Below, one piece after another: positions 36,893 through 49,271 of a DNA stretch of 64,000 bases. The position numbers were made by a program, and so were the translations under genes. The notes beneath the pieces were generated by a model, which searched no databases, was not told the origin of the DNA, and saw only the letters and a list, made by a program, of their open reading frames with translations. This DNA comes from Welwitschia mirabilis. Taxonomy: Eukaryota > Gnetophyta > Gnetopsida > Welwitschiales. Positions within the stretch are counted from its first letter, which is position 1. The number at the start of each line of letters is the position of its first letter. The stretch covers positions 29,013,138 through 29,077,137 of the forward strand of contig JBOZIK010000001.1 of the NCBI GenBank assembly GCA_051453625.1. Direction: 5' to 3'.

Positions 36893-37440
36893 GTCTCCTT
36901 TGACGCGAAGAGTGATCCCTCTATTAATAGTGTCTACTCCGCTTTTATAAGCGACTGTTTCTTAGACCAATTTAGTAGCATCCCCTCTATCACTTAGTTG
37001 GAAACAACAGTAAAATCAGATGCATTAGGAATTGGCAGGAAATTTATAGGCATTTCCACAACTTTGGCTCTTCCCTCAAAAGGCTTTTAGCTTAATCCTA
37101 CAGAACACTTTCTAGATTTAGACTATTTGCCAAGTCTATTAGTTCCATATCCAAGATGATTGTAAAGAAATACAAAGGAGGAGCAAGAAGCCTTAAATTC
37201 TCTTAGACACGTAATCGGTCAAGGTAATGCTGCTCTCAGCCAGGATAGCCTTGAAGTTCAGTTAGCTAAAGTCCCTTCTTTATCTTTTGCTAGTATCGGT
37301 AGCATTAGCATAGATATTACTCCATCTGATACTCCAAAACAGAAAATAATAGAAAGTTTGCCAAAGCCCTCGGTGTCAGCTAATCACAAGTCAAAAAGGG
37401 GAAAAGAAAAAGGGGTAAACAAAAATGCAAAACCGGGTTA

Positions 37441-40400
37441 ATAAAAATAGTGGCCTCGAATATCAGAGGACTGAATGGCACGGAAAAACAACAACATGTT
37501 CATCATTTTATTAATTCTTAAAGCATTAGTATAATAGCTATTTTAGAAACAAAAGTACAAACTAGTAAATCTGATCTTATCATTAAAAACTGCATGCCAA
37601 ATAGACTATGGTCATATATGTACAACTCCTCAAATATCACTATTAGAAGGATCATACTCCTGTGAAACTCGAACAAAATTCAGGTTTTTGTGATTAACAA
37701 TATGCCCCAAGCTATCAATTGTGTTCTTTTGTGCAATCATTTAAGATTTTGCTACTCATTTATTTATGCATTTAATAAACAGAATGAGAGATGATCACTC
37801 TGGAAAGATATTTTATATCTGAACCAGAAAATAAATGAACCTTAGGCTTTGTTAGGATATTTTAACTGCATAGCTCATCGGGAGGAGGAAAAAAATGGCT
37901 CGCCAGCCTCGATGAAAGACATAGAGGAACTCTAAAAGTTATTTTTTTTGTCTCATCTTTCTGATATAAAGCATTATGGTTATCATTTTACTTGGTCAAT
38001 TAAGTAGAACTTGATTTCAAGGATCCACTGTAAACTGGACAGAGTGCTTATTAACCCTTTTTAGATAGATTTTTTCCCTAAATACTATGTTGATTTTCTG
38101 CTACCAAGCTATTAGATCACTCCCCAAGCATTCTAAACATTTGTTCTGCTCCTAGAATAAAGCCTCCATTCAGATTTTGCAATGCTTAGTGTGCAGATAA
38201 AGAGTTCCTTCCTTTTGTCTCATCCTCTTGGAAAGCCTCCCCTCCTTGTTATTCATTGTCAGCTCTTCATAGAAAGCTATTTATCTTGAAAGGAGCTCTC
38301 AAAAAGAAATTTGCTATTAAAACAAGTCTCCTTGACAAGCATATTCAAGAGGGTTTCTTAGATCTCCAGAGTATTCAGAAGAAGTTGGAAGAATCTCCCA
38401 ATTTTGATAATCTTTCTTTGCTGGAGAATGTTACCTCCCAAAAATACAAATCACTTCTGCATCAAGAGTATTAATTATATAAGCAGTGTGTAAAATTAAG
38501 ATCAGCCACTAAAGAAGATGTTAACTCCTCATTTTTTCATGCATGTATCAAGCAAAGGAAGAGTAAAGGTTTCATTAATGTAATTTTTGATGCAAATGAC
38601 AACATATTGACTAATTAATTCGACATCAAGGAAAATCTCATCTCTTTTTTCAAGTCCCTTTTTTGTAAAGAGGCATGAGTGTTGAAGTTAGACATGAATA
38701 TTATAAAAGAGGGTACCTTAATTTCTAAACAGTAATGCTTTAATCTTGTGAACCAGTTTCAAACAATGAAATCAAAAATTCTTTTTTCTCCATAGGCAAT
38801 GATAAAGATCTAAGGCCTGATGGTTTTTCCTCTAAATTTTATAAGTCAGCATGGAATATCATAGGTAATGAAATATCTACAGTAGTGAAAAAATTTTTCA
38901 AAGACTCTAAAATTCCTCGTAGTATTAACTCTACGGTTATAGCTTTAATTCCCAAGTTAAGCGTTCCCAACTTAGCCTTAGATTATCAGCAGATAGCATG
39001 CTGCAATATTTTATACAAAGTAATTTCTATGATTATAGCAAACAGACTAAAGGTCATGCTAGGTGATATTATTTCTGATAATTAAGGGTCTTTTATTCCA
39101 CACAGAATAATTATCCATAATATCTTGCTTACTCAAGAATTAGTTTAGCACTATGTAAGAAAGAGAATTAGCCCAAGAGGTACTATAAAAATAGATCTAA
39201 AAAAGTTATGATTTAGTATCTTGACAGTACTTGTTCAGTTTTCTAGATAAAATAGGCTTTTCTTATAAGATCATAAAGTGGATAATAGTGTTTGTTTCCT
39301 CCACTTTCTTCTCAATTCTCATCAATGGAGAGCTCATGGGATACTTCTAAGGAGAAAGAGTTCTAAGACAAGGAGACTTATTATCCCCTTATCTTTTCTG
39401 CATTACCATGGAATATTTGTCGAGATGTCTGAAGAAGTTGTCTTGTAATCCAGACTTTAGGTTTTACCCTAAATGTAAAAAATTGTAGATTAATCACCTT
39501 TGCTATGAAGATGATCTTTTAGTGTTTTTCAAGGCCAAAAATAAATCTATAAGTTTGCTAAAACAAGTTTTAGACCATTTTTAGCTGGTTTCAGGTCTTG
39601 AGAAAAACTCATCTAAAAGTAGAGTGTTTTTTTTGGGTGTACAACCCAAGACGACAAAACAAGATTCCTTCAGATGTCAAGATATATAGAGGGATTCCTT
39701 CCAGTTCAATATCTAGGTATACTCTTAATGCAAAGAAATTAATAAGCACAGAGTGCCTTCCTATCATTCTCAGAGTAACTCAAAGTATAAGGTCTTGGAC
39801 TACAAAATTCTTATCTTATGTAGGTCAATGTGTGTTAATTAAAGCTATGATGCAATCAATTTCATCTTTTTGGGCTAGAATTTTTATCCTACTAAATAAA
39901 GTGCTCCATGAAATCAATGCCCTATGTAGGAATTTTTTATGGACAGAAAGGTCCGAGCATTCAAAAAAAGCCCCCATTGCCTAGTTCCAATTAATAAATT
40001 CAAAAAAAGCTGGAGGATTGGGTTTTACTAACTTCATTCTAATGAATAAAGCTCTAATTGTGAGTTAGCTTTGGGATTTAGCTCTCGAAAAAGAATCATT
40101 GTGGGTAAAATGGTATCACAAATTCTATTTTAAAGATGTGAATATTTTGCAATACCAAATTGAGTATAAGACTTCTTGGATTTTTAAAAAAATTTTAAAA
40201 CTTTATCCTCTTTTGAGAGACTTTGTGTCGATTTCAGATGATGCTCTAGTTTGGAAAGATTCATGTATTCTAGTCTTCACGTCTTTGGCCTATCACAGAT
40301 TAAAGGGAAACCCCCTGAAATGGGAATGGTGGGCTTAGTATGGAATAGATTCATGGTTTTAAAGTTCTCCTTTATTACCTGGCTGGCTTGCAATAATAGA

Positions 40401-40560
40401 CTAGATACTAAAGTTAGAATCAGCAAATTTGGAATTTAAACAGACTCACTATGTATTTTCTGTGGTTTAGAAATTGAAACAAGAGAACATATTTTCTTTG
40501 AGTTCCCCTCTTGTGCTCACCTCATAACTTCTGTTCTTAGCCAAATAGGGCTAAGTCCTA
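37441..40560 (+). pseudogene. LINE ORF2 relic (endonuclease, RT, zf-RVT)
   Basis: It begins IKIVASNIRGLNG, with the start ATG changed to ATA. Endonuclease motifs ILETKV, GYFNCIAHREEE (GDFN changed) and KLDRVLIN follow to about 38060. RT: DGFSSKFYKSAWNIIG near 38820, DYQQIACCNILYKVI with IANRLK at 38975-39060, and CYEDDLLVF near 39500 (the Y/F-x-D-D box with both Asp kept). The zf-RVT region lies at 40365-40530: WLACNNRLDTKVRISKFGI, CIFCGL, EHIFFEFPSCA. Stops and frameshifts are frequent. Confidence 0.85.
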
Positions 40561-41643
40561 TCATGAAAAGAGATCCTTAGTTGGACAAAATTAAAATTCA
40601 GTTCCAGTAATACGCAACACAACATAACAAAATTTCTAATAACAGCTTGTGTCTATCATGTTTGAAAAGCAAGAAGTGAAAAGATTTTCAAATATAAAAC
40701 TTTCCTTCCCTAGCAAGCTACCAAAGAAATCAAAGTTCAGTTGTTATTTAGGATGGTGGAAATTAAGTAAATAAAAGATTCTAAAAAAATAGAAGGTGGT
40801 GTAAATTTCTTGGCATTTTGCCCCAGTTATTATCAAAAGTAGTTCATTTTGATGTGGATGTGTAAGTGACGGTGCTGGCTATGTAGGGGCTTCTTGAGGA
40901 GGTCCATACTGTTTTGACCAAGTATTCTTGCTATTTATGGGTTTATGTTTTTCTATTTATTTGTAATCTAAGTTTCTGTTTCTCTATGTTAGAGACTAGT
41001 AAGAGTTTTTGCAATGTTTAAAGTATCAGATGATTCAAAAGTCAAGTTAGAACTAGTGATAAGTAGGTCTATTATTAGGCTCTCATGTATTACTTTATTC
41101 TAGAGGAATGATCTCTTAGTTAGTCTCTCAGCATATTGGAGGGCTTCTCAATCAGTCATGATTACCCATTACCTCCCAGATTTTTCGCTATATTTGTTAA
41201 TAATTGGATTTTAATCCTAGCTTGAGATGAAAAACAAAGATGCCTCTGAGGGTGGTCCTATCTGAGATGGTACTATAACATTCCTTTGGTGCATACAACA
41301 TTATTTTGGCTAGTCTTCAAAATGATAGTCTAGTTTGTCACTGGCTGAGAAATTAAAAGAAAGCTTGTATGTCATCTCCAAGTAAGGATGCTTTAAATTT
41401 AGGTAGTTTTACTCTACCCAGGTTTTTTCAAAGTTATAATTTTTACACCTAAAAAAATTCCTATGTTGGGTCCTCGAGACCCTCTATGCTCTGGGTTTTA
41501 ATTTAAAGTCTTTTATGCTAGATCCGGCTCAAAGAACTTGTCTAGCCTGAGATTTTTCTCACATTCATATTCTATGTAAGTGTTGTAATTCTATTATATT
41601 AGAAATGAAAGTCCTAAAAAAACTTCATTCAAAAAAAAAAAAA

Positions 41644-42300
41644 GTTATAAGCTTTTTGAGATAAACAAAGTTATTTCTTAAAATTCATCTAAGATAAAAA
41701 TTTTGAGCTTTTGAGGAATGGAAAATACCACCTAATTTATTTCTAGAAATTTTAATATACTAAAATATCCTTAAAAATTCCAATAAATATTAGGTAATTT
41801 GGAAACTAACTTGTGACATAAAAGGCATTGATTGCTAAATTTATTTAAAGCATATATGAAATAAATTTTAAAATTGTTGAAATTAGAAGTAATGATAGCC
41901 TAAACTACTTGTTGCTAATGATATTGACCATATGATTGAAGAGATTTCTTTCATCTTAGATGAATAATTATATTAATGTCCTTACTCTTCTAAATAATAA
42001 ATAGAATTATGAAAACTATAATGTTACATTTTACCATTTTAAGATCATTTAATTATAAATAGAAACATTTTAATATTATGCTAGAATCAATTAGAGTAAC
42101 AAGAAATAATTCTAAAAAAGATGGACTTTATTATTAATAACAACAAATTACATTCATTATCATTATCCATTACCCCTACACTAGTGGTTAAAGGTAAAGA
42201 CATGGACTAGGAACTTAGTCGTTCTCATGGAACCCTTAGGGGCCAACCAAGATCATCATCAGTTACATCCACCTATTCTATCCATCCTCACCTAATGCAA
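41644..42300. other. AT-rich stretch, nothing recognised
   Basis: No coding or repeat signal could be supported. Confidence 0.45.
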
Positions 42301-42449
42301 TAAGCTTAAATAACATAATGAAAGGACATAATTTTATACATTTGGGTCATGCTTATTTATAAAAGTTTATTAATCATAGTCATTTAGTACCTTAATAAAA
42401 TTATTTATAAATAGTAAATTTAGAACATTACATTTCCTCCCCCTTAATT
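42301..42449 (-). mobile_element. Possible polypurine tract and start of an LTR
   Basis: In minus-strand sense, AATTAAGGGGGAGGAAA (42433-42449) is followed by TGTAATGTTC at 42432. This is the pattern of a polypurine tract and the TG start of a 3' LTR, typical of Ty3/Gypsy elements. The left end of the LTR and any coding part (which would lie across the N gap) are not visible. Confidence 0.3.
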
Positions 42450-42522
42450 ATCGTGTTCATCCTCAAGTGTGGTTCCTACTCTTCTCATGCCATCTATGTA
42501 GGAATGATCATTCAAATTATTT

Positions 42523-42622
42523 NNNNNNNNNNNNNNNNNNNNNNNNNNNNNNNNNNNNNNNNNNNNNNNNNNNNNNNNNNNNNNNNNNNNNNNNNNNNNN
42601 NNNNNNNNNNNNNNNNNNNNNN
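42523..42622. other. Assembly gap, 100 N
   Basis: A run of 100 N between the two related plus-strand LINEs. The 71-codon open frame spanning it is an artefact of reading through N. Confidence 1.
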
Positions 42623-43387
42623 ACTTAAAAATAACTTGTACAAAATTAAATTTAAAAATGAAAACTAATATCTAGATATAAAAATAAAGTATTTACAAAT
42701 ACATCTGCAAGGAAGAAAGTAGGAATTATAAATGAAGGTTTGTATATAGTACATACTATACTATAAGAGGAGATGAAAGACCTTACAGGTATACATGTGT
42801 TGTTAAGATTCCTTAAGATATTTCTTGCTTTTGCAACCCATTCAATCAAGGAATTTACTTTTACTTAGCATTATTCTTACTTTATTAATAATAAAACTCT
42901 ATATACACTTAAAACTTCTAATAGGTAACTCTTTCAGTTTAATTCTTATCATGAAATTTCCCTTTGATTTATAGTAAATCTTAACAACAAATCTTTATAG
43001 CTTAATTTAATCCTTATCATTTTTATTTCCTAAAGATAAAATCATAAATCTTAGAAACTCTATACAGTTATAGAAAATAGTACCTTGCATCTCTTCCCTC
43101 CCCCCTTCCCACCTCCTCCACACCTCCTACATTTTTTTTTTTTGGTTAATGATACACATTAAATTTTTTTTTCTAGTCATACCTCATGTTATACAAATTG
43201 AATATAGCTTACCACATAAATTAAGTATCAAATCTAATCTATAATAGTTATCCATGTACACTTCCACAAATACTTTCTGAAAATGGAAGGCATTTTAGAG
43301 TCCATGGTAAGTCTTGGCTAAATGAATCATTGCTATGAGCTTTAAGCAAATGACTATTACAATAAATTTTAAAATTAATAGTTTTGT
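42623..43387. other. AT-rich stretch, nothing recognised
   Basis: It contains C-rich (43090-43125) and poly-T runs near 43133. No gene is seen. Confidence 0.45.
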
Positions 43388-43562
43388 GAAGAGTATGAAC
43401 CTATGAAAATAGATGAACAACATTGTAAAGAATATAAGCCTATATAAATAAATGAACATCTTTGTACATAGTATGTACTTATGGAAATAGATGAAGAGTT
43501 TATGAGGAATACAACTTGATGAAAATAGATGACTTTTATGAAGAAACAAGGATGGAAATAGA
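43388..43562. repeat. Minisatellite, about 38-bp units
   Basis: About 4.5 degenerate units contain ATGAACCTATG(A/G)AAATAGATGAA and variants, starting near 43388, 43428, 43467, 43504 and 43541. The truncated LINE begins exactly where the array stops. Confidence 0.65.
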
Positions 43563-45914
43563 TGTCACGAATTCTATTTCAAAGATGTGAATATTTGGTA
43601 ATACCAAACTGAGTATAAGAGTTCTTAGATTTAAAAAAAAAATGCTGAAACTTCGTCCCCTTTTGAAAGACGTTGTGTTGATTTCAGATGATGCTCTAGT
43701 TTGGAAAGATTCAGGTATTCCCATCTCCACATCTTTAGTCTATCACAGATTAAAGGGAAACCTCCAAAAATGGGAATGGGAGGACTTAGTATGGGATAGA
43801 GTCATGGTTCCAAAGTTCTCCTTTGTTGCTTGGCTGGCCTATAACAATAGACTGGCTACTAAAGTCAGAATCTGCAAATTTGGAATCCAAACAAACTCAC
43901 TATGTGTTTTCTGTGATTTAGAAATTGAAACAAGTGAATATATTTTCTTTGAGTGCCCCTCTTGTGCTCACCTCATAAATTATGTTCTTAGTTAGGTAGG
44001 GCTAAATCCTATAGACAAGTCATGGAAAGGGATCCTTATTTGGATAAAATCAAAATTCAGGTCTAGTAATATGCAACATAGCATAATAAAATTTCTAATA
44101 ACAGCTTGTTTCTATCATGTTTGGAAAGCAAGAAACAAAAAGATTTTCAAACATAAGCCTTTCCTTCCCTACTAGGATACCAAAGAAATCAAAGTTTAAT
44201 TGCTATTTAGGCTGGTGGCAATTAAGCAAATGAAACATTCCCAAAAAAATAGAGGGTAGTGCAAATTTCTGGGCATTTCGCCCAAGTTTATTAGTAAAAG
44301 TAGCTAATTTTGATGTGGATGTGCAAGTGGCAGTGCTGGCTGTGTAAGGGCTTCTTGAGAAGGTCCATTCTATTCTGACTAAGTATTCCTGTTGTTTCTG
44401 GGTTTATGTTTTTCTTTTTTTTTTTTTAATCGGAGTTTCTGCTTCTCTATGTTGGAGACTAAGTAAGAGTTTATGTAATGTTTAAAGTATCAGATGATTC
44501 AAAAGTCCAATAAGAAGTAGTGATAAGCAGAGTCTATTATCAGGCTCCCATGTATTACTTTAGCCTAGGGGATTGGTATTTTGATCAGTCTCTTAACAAA
44601 TTAAAGGCATTTTCAATTAGTCATGGTTAGCTATTACCTCTCAAAGTTTTCACTGTCTTTATTAATAGCTGGATTTTCAGTCTAACTTGAAAAGAAAAAC
44701 AAAGATGCCTTTGAGGGTGGTCCTTTCTGAGATGGTGCTATAACATTTCTTTGATCCATATAGCATTATTTTGACTAGTTTTCAGAATTTAGGCTAGTGT
44801 ATCACTAGCTGAGGAGTTGAAAGGAAGCTTGTATGTCATCTCCAAGTGAAGCCGCTTTATCTAGGCAGTTTTTCTCTATCCAGATCCCTTTTTCCTTGGT
44901 ATACACATCAGGCTCGCTAGTCGATTTCATTTGATTTTCTTGGCAAACTAGAAGTAAATTAGTTGATCATTTAATAGATTCATATAAATCTTGTGTCTGT
45001 GTCAGTTAATGGCACTGTTAGGAGCAGGTTCTCCTTACTAGAAGATGGTACCTCAACTTGCTATATATCTGCTTTTCACAGCCTAGTAAACTTAGAAGGG
45101 TAAGCTCTCCATATAGCTTACTTCTTACTGCTCTTAGATGGGTATCAAGACACTCTACAGTTTAGGGGTCTGATCTCTAAGATGAGAAATGCATCTGACT
45201 GAGATGTAGCAATAGTTTAGCTTGTTTGTGAAGCTATTTTTTTTCTATTGTTTTCTTGATGCAGTTCTCCCTTGTGCATCAAGCATATTTGGCTATTGTA
45301 ATGTGCCTTTTTGATAATTTATATACTGTTTGTATTATTTATGGGATGGAGATAAGTTATCAATAACAAGTTTGAACTCTAAGTCCTTGATCATTGCAGG
45401 GCTCTCCTAAATGTGTAGGTTTTCAATAGTAATAGATATCAAAGAAATTCAACTAGGCCTTTAGACGCAGTAAGCAATAATCAATATCAGCAGTGGCTTC
45501 CTGTGATGTATCAGATGTTTTCTTGGTTATACTATCTCGCATATCCATGTAGCAGTACTAAACTCTTATTACCTATTTGTAAGTATCACTATTTAAGGGG
45601 AAGACAAGAGGCCTCCCACCGTCTAAACCTAATAGCAGAGCTTAGAACTACTCTAATTTGAATGCTCTCTCTCTCTAGTTTTCAATTTTAGTTTTGATTC
45701 CACAGGTCAACATAGTAGACTGTGGTCTTCTACATTGGATCATTAGACCTAATTTGATCTAGTGTTGATATATTTTGTAATAGACTAAGCCTAGATAGTA
45801 TTTTCTATGTACTAGCTAGTCCAGTTTGGTGAATTTCTCACCTTAGTTTTTGTATGAGTTGAGCTTTTGAAAGAATCAGAAATGAAAGTCACCTAAAAAT
45901 TCATTTAAAAAAAT
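43563..45914 (+). mobile_element. 5'-truncated LINE-1, related to 35900-41643
   Basis: It begins at the point matching 40116 of the other LINE and follows it closely to about 44870/41420. It covers LKLRPLLKDVVLISDDALVW, WLAYNNRLATKVRICKFGI, CVFCDLEIETSEYIFFECPS (zf-RVT, C-x2-C and C kept, 43801-43965) and the 3' untranslated part. The 3' portion is then longer and different. It ends with AAATTCATTTAAAAAAA at 45896-45914. 5' truncation is the usual result of incomplete target-primed reverse transcription. Confidence 0.8.
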
Positions 45915-45920
45915 GATTCA

Positions 45921-46340
45921 TAACAAAATATAAGATTTTTTAAAAAGAAAAGAAAATCAAGAGAATGCTATCAAAATATTTTTAAAGATTTATAATGCAA
46001 TGATATAATTAAAAAGATAAAGGTAAAAAATGATTATGGTGGTAAAGTTACAAGATATTAAAAAAGGAAAATAATGTTGAGAAAATTATTCTTCTAATAT
46101 AATCCTTTCATTAAATTATCTACATTTTACTACTCAACCTCTTTAACTAAACATGATGAATAAGAAAATTAAGATATTTAGAAAAGAAAAGAGAACCAAG
46201 AGAATGTTGCTAAAATATTTTTAAAGATCTATTATGCAAAGATGTAATTGAAGAAGTACAGGTAAGAAATGATTATTCTAGTATAGTTATAAGAGATTAA
46301 AAAAGAAAAATAACATCAAGAATGAGAAAATTATTCCTCT
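45921..46340. repeat. Two direct units, period 240 bp
   Basis: 45921-46099 and 46161-46340 share AGAGAATG(C/T)T, AAAATATTTTTAAAGAT, AAATGATTAT and GAGAAAATTATTC in order. The segment between them (46088-46120) is related to the left flank of the LINE at 35900. Confidence 0.65.
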
Positions 46341-46399
46341 ATGCAATAATAAAAATATTTAGTTTGAATTTAAAGAATCATACTGATACCTGAAGAGAT

Positions 46400-46790
46400 A
46401 ATATTCACATCAAAAATTAACATTACAAATAAGTATATTTAAGTATTTTAGATCTAATAAAGACATTAAAATATTTATTCTATCATAAAATTATGTCTTC
46501 AACCATTAGTTACATCATTTCTAAAATTATGAATTTTTTCCTAACATTTTAATATCAATTTCTATCTTCTAAAAAAAACACTACAAAATGAAGAAATGCC
46601 ATGAGAAAATACTAGCTCTACCATCTAGGTCACTAATGCCATTAGTCATTCATGCCACAATTAGTCTTAAGTGATATTCTTACATTGGTATAGAAATTTC
46701 ATCATATTCTAATTACAAGATTAATCAGAAACTAAATTAAATTGGTGTTTTCAAAAGCAACTAACCAACTATGTGAAATACAAAATAAAA
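46400..46790 (+). repeat. 5' LTR of plus-strand Gypsy, first part
   Basis: Aligns with 57490-57835: shared AAGTATATTT, CTACAAAATGAA(A/G)AAATSCCAT-like, GAAAATACTAG/GAAAATGCTAG, and ATTGCATCATATT/TTTCATCATATT. The precise start is uncertain. Confidence 0.55.
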
Positions 46791-47357
46791 AAACCAGATA
46801 TTTCAATAATGTGCACAGCACCAATTGTAAACTGATAGCATCAACTATGAACTCACTGAATTGTCCTAAGTACTACTTAATGTGATGTGGTAGTGCAATA
46901 GAATTGGAGCACCCTAGTGACTTAGAAGTTTCCCATATTACTAGACTATATATATAGAAATAAGGTGGGATAAATGTTGGGTGGGGGTACTACCTACCAA
47001 TTCCTACATTTTGTCACACTTGCTATGTGAACCAAGGCCCATGTATGGGTCCACACCTAATTAATAACACAAGATGGGCTAGTCTAAAAGGGATATGGAA
47101 TGATCCATATGAGTGATGGAGTGGGCAAAGACAGTTATCCAAGAACAAGTACTGATATTATCAAGTGACAATTGGGTGCTCTACATGTGACTTTTCAATG
47201 ATTCATATTCCAATGACATTCTATGATTAAGTGTCAACATGAATCCTATACATAAAGGGATTATGACATCAATAACATGAGGTTGATGAAGCCCTAGTGG
47301 AGGATCACTCCCTCTATTTTGTAGACTAGGATCATGATATATGCACACAAACAACTC
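46791..47357. other. Segment absent from the other LTR copy
   Basis: It has no match in 57476-58165. It contains the near-palindrome GGCCCATGTATGGGTCC near 47036. It may be part of an insertion, or sequence deleted from the other LTR. No gene is seen. Confidence 0.35.
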
Positions 47358-48650
47358 TTTTTTTTTTGAATGAAAATTTAGTGAATTTTATTGCTGGAAA
47401 CTTAAAAGTATAACTCATACAAAGACATGGGGAATATCATCATCAGGTTGGGACAACTGAAGCCTAGAATACATCACTGCTGATACAAAAGCACGGACCT
47501 GGGATGGCATGCATCCCTTTGAATACCTAAGGATATAAAAATATTCCAAACATTTTTAGATAAGGTTTCTAAAATTGTATACATATAGTAACAACTGAAG
47601 AGACTATAAACTATACCCAAGTAAGGGGGGCCACATGCTATCTACTCCTTAGTCTTCCCAGATTAGAACCAAAAGTTGGAAATACCTGAATGACATTGTC
47701 TCTGCCTAGTTTAGAGCAGTTTATAAACTAGTATGGTATTTCCTAGAAAGGAAGCAGTCTGCAATACCAGTCCTCACTCCAAAGGACTGGGAGAATCCAA
47801 ATTTCTTTTGGAAAGCCATTCTACTCCTCTCCTTTGGGATCTCTATGTGAAAATACAAGAGGACCTAGAGACATCATAGACTAAATATTGAGCTATAACA
47901 TTTGGCCAACTAGCTTTCAGGAATGGATCCACAAAGGACCATCCCCAGGAAATTGAACACTTATTCTATAGACAAAAATATTCCAGGCCTAAAAATCTAC
48001 AAATACCTCTGCACAGTATTCTGTCTGATTAATCATTCATTAAAGAGATGAGCTATAAGCACATTAAGAGAGGCCATTCATATAGCATATCTCAGTCATC
48101 TGATTATACTAGAATGGGGTTATATCACCTCTACACATACTCCCAAGCCCAGTGATGTTAGGGTGTAAGGTAGGCTAATCAAGTTCTAATGATGATATCT
48201 TCATTATGTTGATTTTGGAGTTGTGATACCTCTATGTAACTAATAATGGCTATAAGGGATATTGATCCACTATTATTTGAGGATTCGCCTTTATTGTTGT
48301 GTAACCACACTGGGCTATCTTTCTCTAAAAGCTTCATTTGCCAGACTAGCTATCACCCATAGGTTGGCTTAGTTACCTAGAGGGGTTTACTGCCTTATTA
48401 TATACATTCCATGGCATGACCTATACTAACCTGAAGGTTGAGGATAAATAGTAGGCTTGAATGAACTCAACCTTATAAAGCAACCTGAGGGACTTTCTTC
48501 TTAATCCACACTAGCTCTTACATGCAGGCAGAAGCTCACACCTGCTTAGGATATCATCTCAAAACCATATATTTCATTTTATCTAGTATGGTTATTCTAA
48601 GGGACAAGATGACCTTGCACTACATTAAATGCCTAGCCCATGTAGGTAAG
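47358..48650 (-). mobile_element. Truncated LINE, minus strand
   Basis: In minus-strand sense it ends AAATTTTCATTCAAAAAAAAA at 47358-47378, the tail shared by the LINEs here, preceded by TTTCCAGCAATAAAATTCAC as in the LINE ending at 14705. I see no coding domain, so this is mostly 3' region. The 5' end is approximate, placed before the LTR sequence resumes near 48690. Confidence 0.55.
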
Positions 48651-48689
48651 GTAATTAATTAGCTGTGTTAGCTTTATCACCTTAATCAT

Positions 48690-49250
48690 CATCTTTGATG
48701 ATACATGGTAGAGGCATAAAATGACATGTCACAATAACATGTGGAAATGATAAGTATGATCACATGGAGTACATATGGTAATAACATCAAATGGTAGTAG
48801 AATCATTACTAAGGATCATGTCATTACCAATTTTTATAAGTAAACAAAGAAGTTATCTTAAAAACTACATGATAAAATTTGTAACCTCTTCATAATGTAA
48901 CCACTCAAAAGTGTAATTCCTTTTATGAAACCACAAACAACCAGTACATGTGAAAGATGTCTAAGCCTTCCCTCATGTGTAAAATGTCCTTCAACCATTA
49001 TTGTAAAGGATATTTGACTAGAAAAACATGTTAGAAATACTTAGAGTATTAAGAAATTATGGCTTTCTAAGCACCTCTCCTGTGAGTGGACTTGTTCTAA
49101 GGCTAGTTTGAGAAGTCTGTTTTAGATTCATCATCTTTTTTTCGATGTAATGTATTTCTTGATTTAATATAATAATAAGTTGTTCATTTTTCAATCTCTA
49201 ATACAAATTGATATGGTACTTTTAATCCTTAAGTGAGAGTAAGTTATTAA
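48690..49250 (+). repeat. 5' LTR of plus-strand Gypsy, second part
   Basis: Aligns with 57836-58155: CATGGTAGAGGCA, AATGACATGTCA, ATCATGTCATTACCA/ACCATGTCATTACCA, AAAGTGTAATTCC and CATTATTGTAAAGG/CTCATTGTAAAGG. It continues past the point where the other copy is interrupted (58166) to a probable end near 49250. Confidence 0.6.
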
Positions 49251-49271
49251 TTGCCATCATTATCGAATGAA
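49251..49271 (+). other. Decayed primer binding site, tRNA-Asp type
   Basis: The run CATCATTATCGAATGAA resembles the tRNA-Asp primer site of Athila/Tat elements after C-to-T and G-to-A changes and one inserted base. It lies where the 5' LTR should end. The match is weak alone but a similar one is seen in the minus-strand element. Confidence 0.35.

Larger units (their letters stand above)
35900..41643 (+). mobile_element. Near-full-length LINE-1 retrotransposon, decayed
   Basis: About 5.7 kb with ORF1 (35982-36892), ORF2 (37441-40560), a roughly 1-kb 3' region and a poly-A tail at 41628-41643 after AACTTCATTC. The composition shifts to GC-richer at about 35900. The flanks GTTAAGCTATTG (left) and GTTATAAGCTTTTTG (right) could be a decayed target duplication, but this is weak. 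The domain order is that of plant LINE-1 elements. All coding regions contain stops. Confidence 0.85.

Noticed and set aside
35888-41660. Target duplication of the full-length LINE (GTTAAGCTATTG against GTTATAAGCTTTTTG)
   Set aside because: It needs two gaps and mismatches; suggestive only, so not listed as a feature.
42453-42668. 71-codon open frame
   Set aside because: It runs through 34 codons of N; an artefact of the gap.
43295-43549. 84-codon minus-strand open frame
   Set aside because: It is the translation of the 38-bp minisatellite.
49201-49225. Primer site reading AATTGATATGG just after CTAATACA
   Set aside because: It agrees with the initiator-Met site at too few positions; the site at 49251 fits the protease lineage better.
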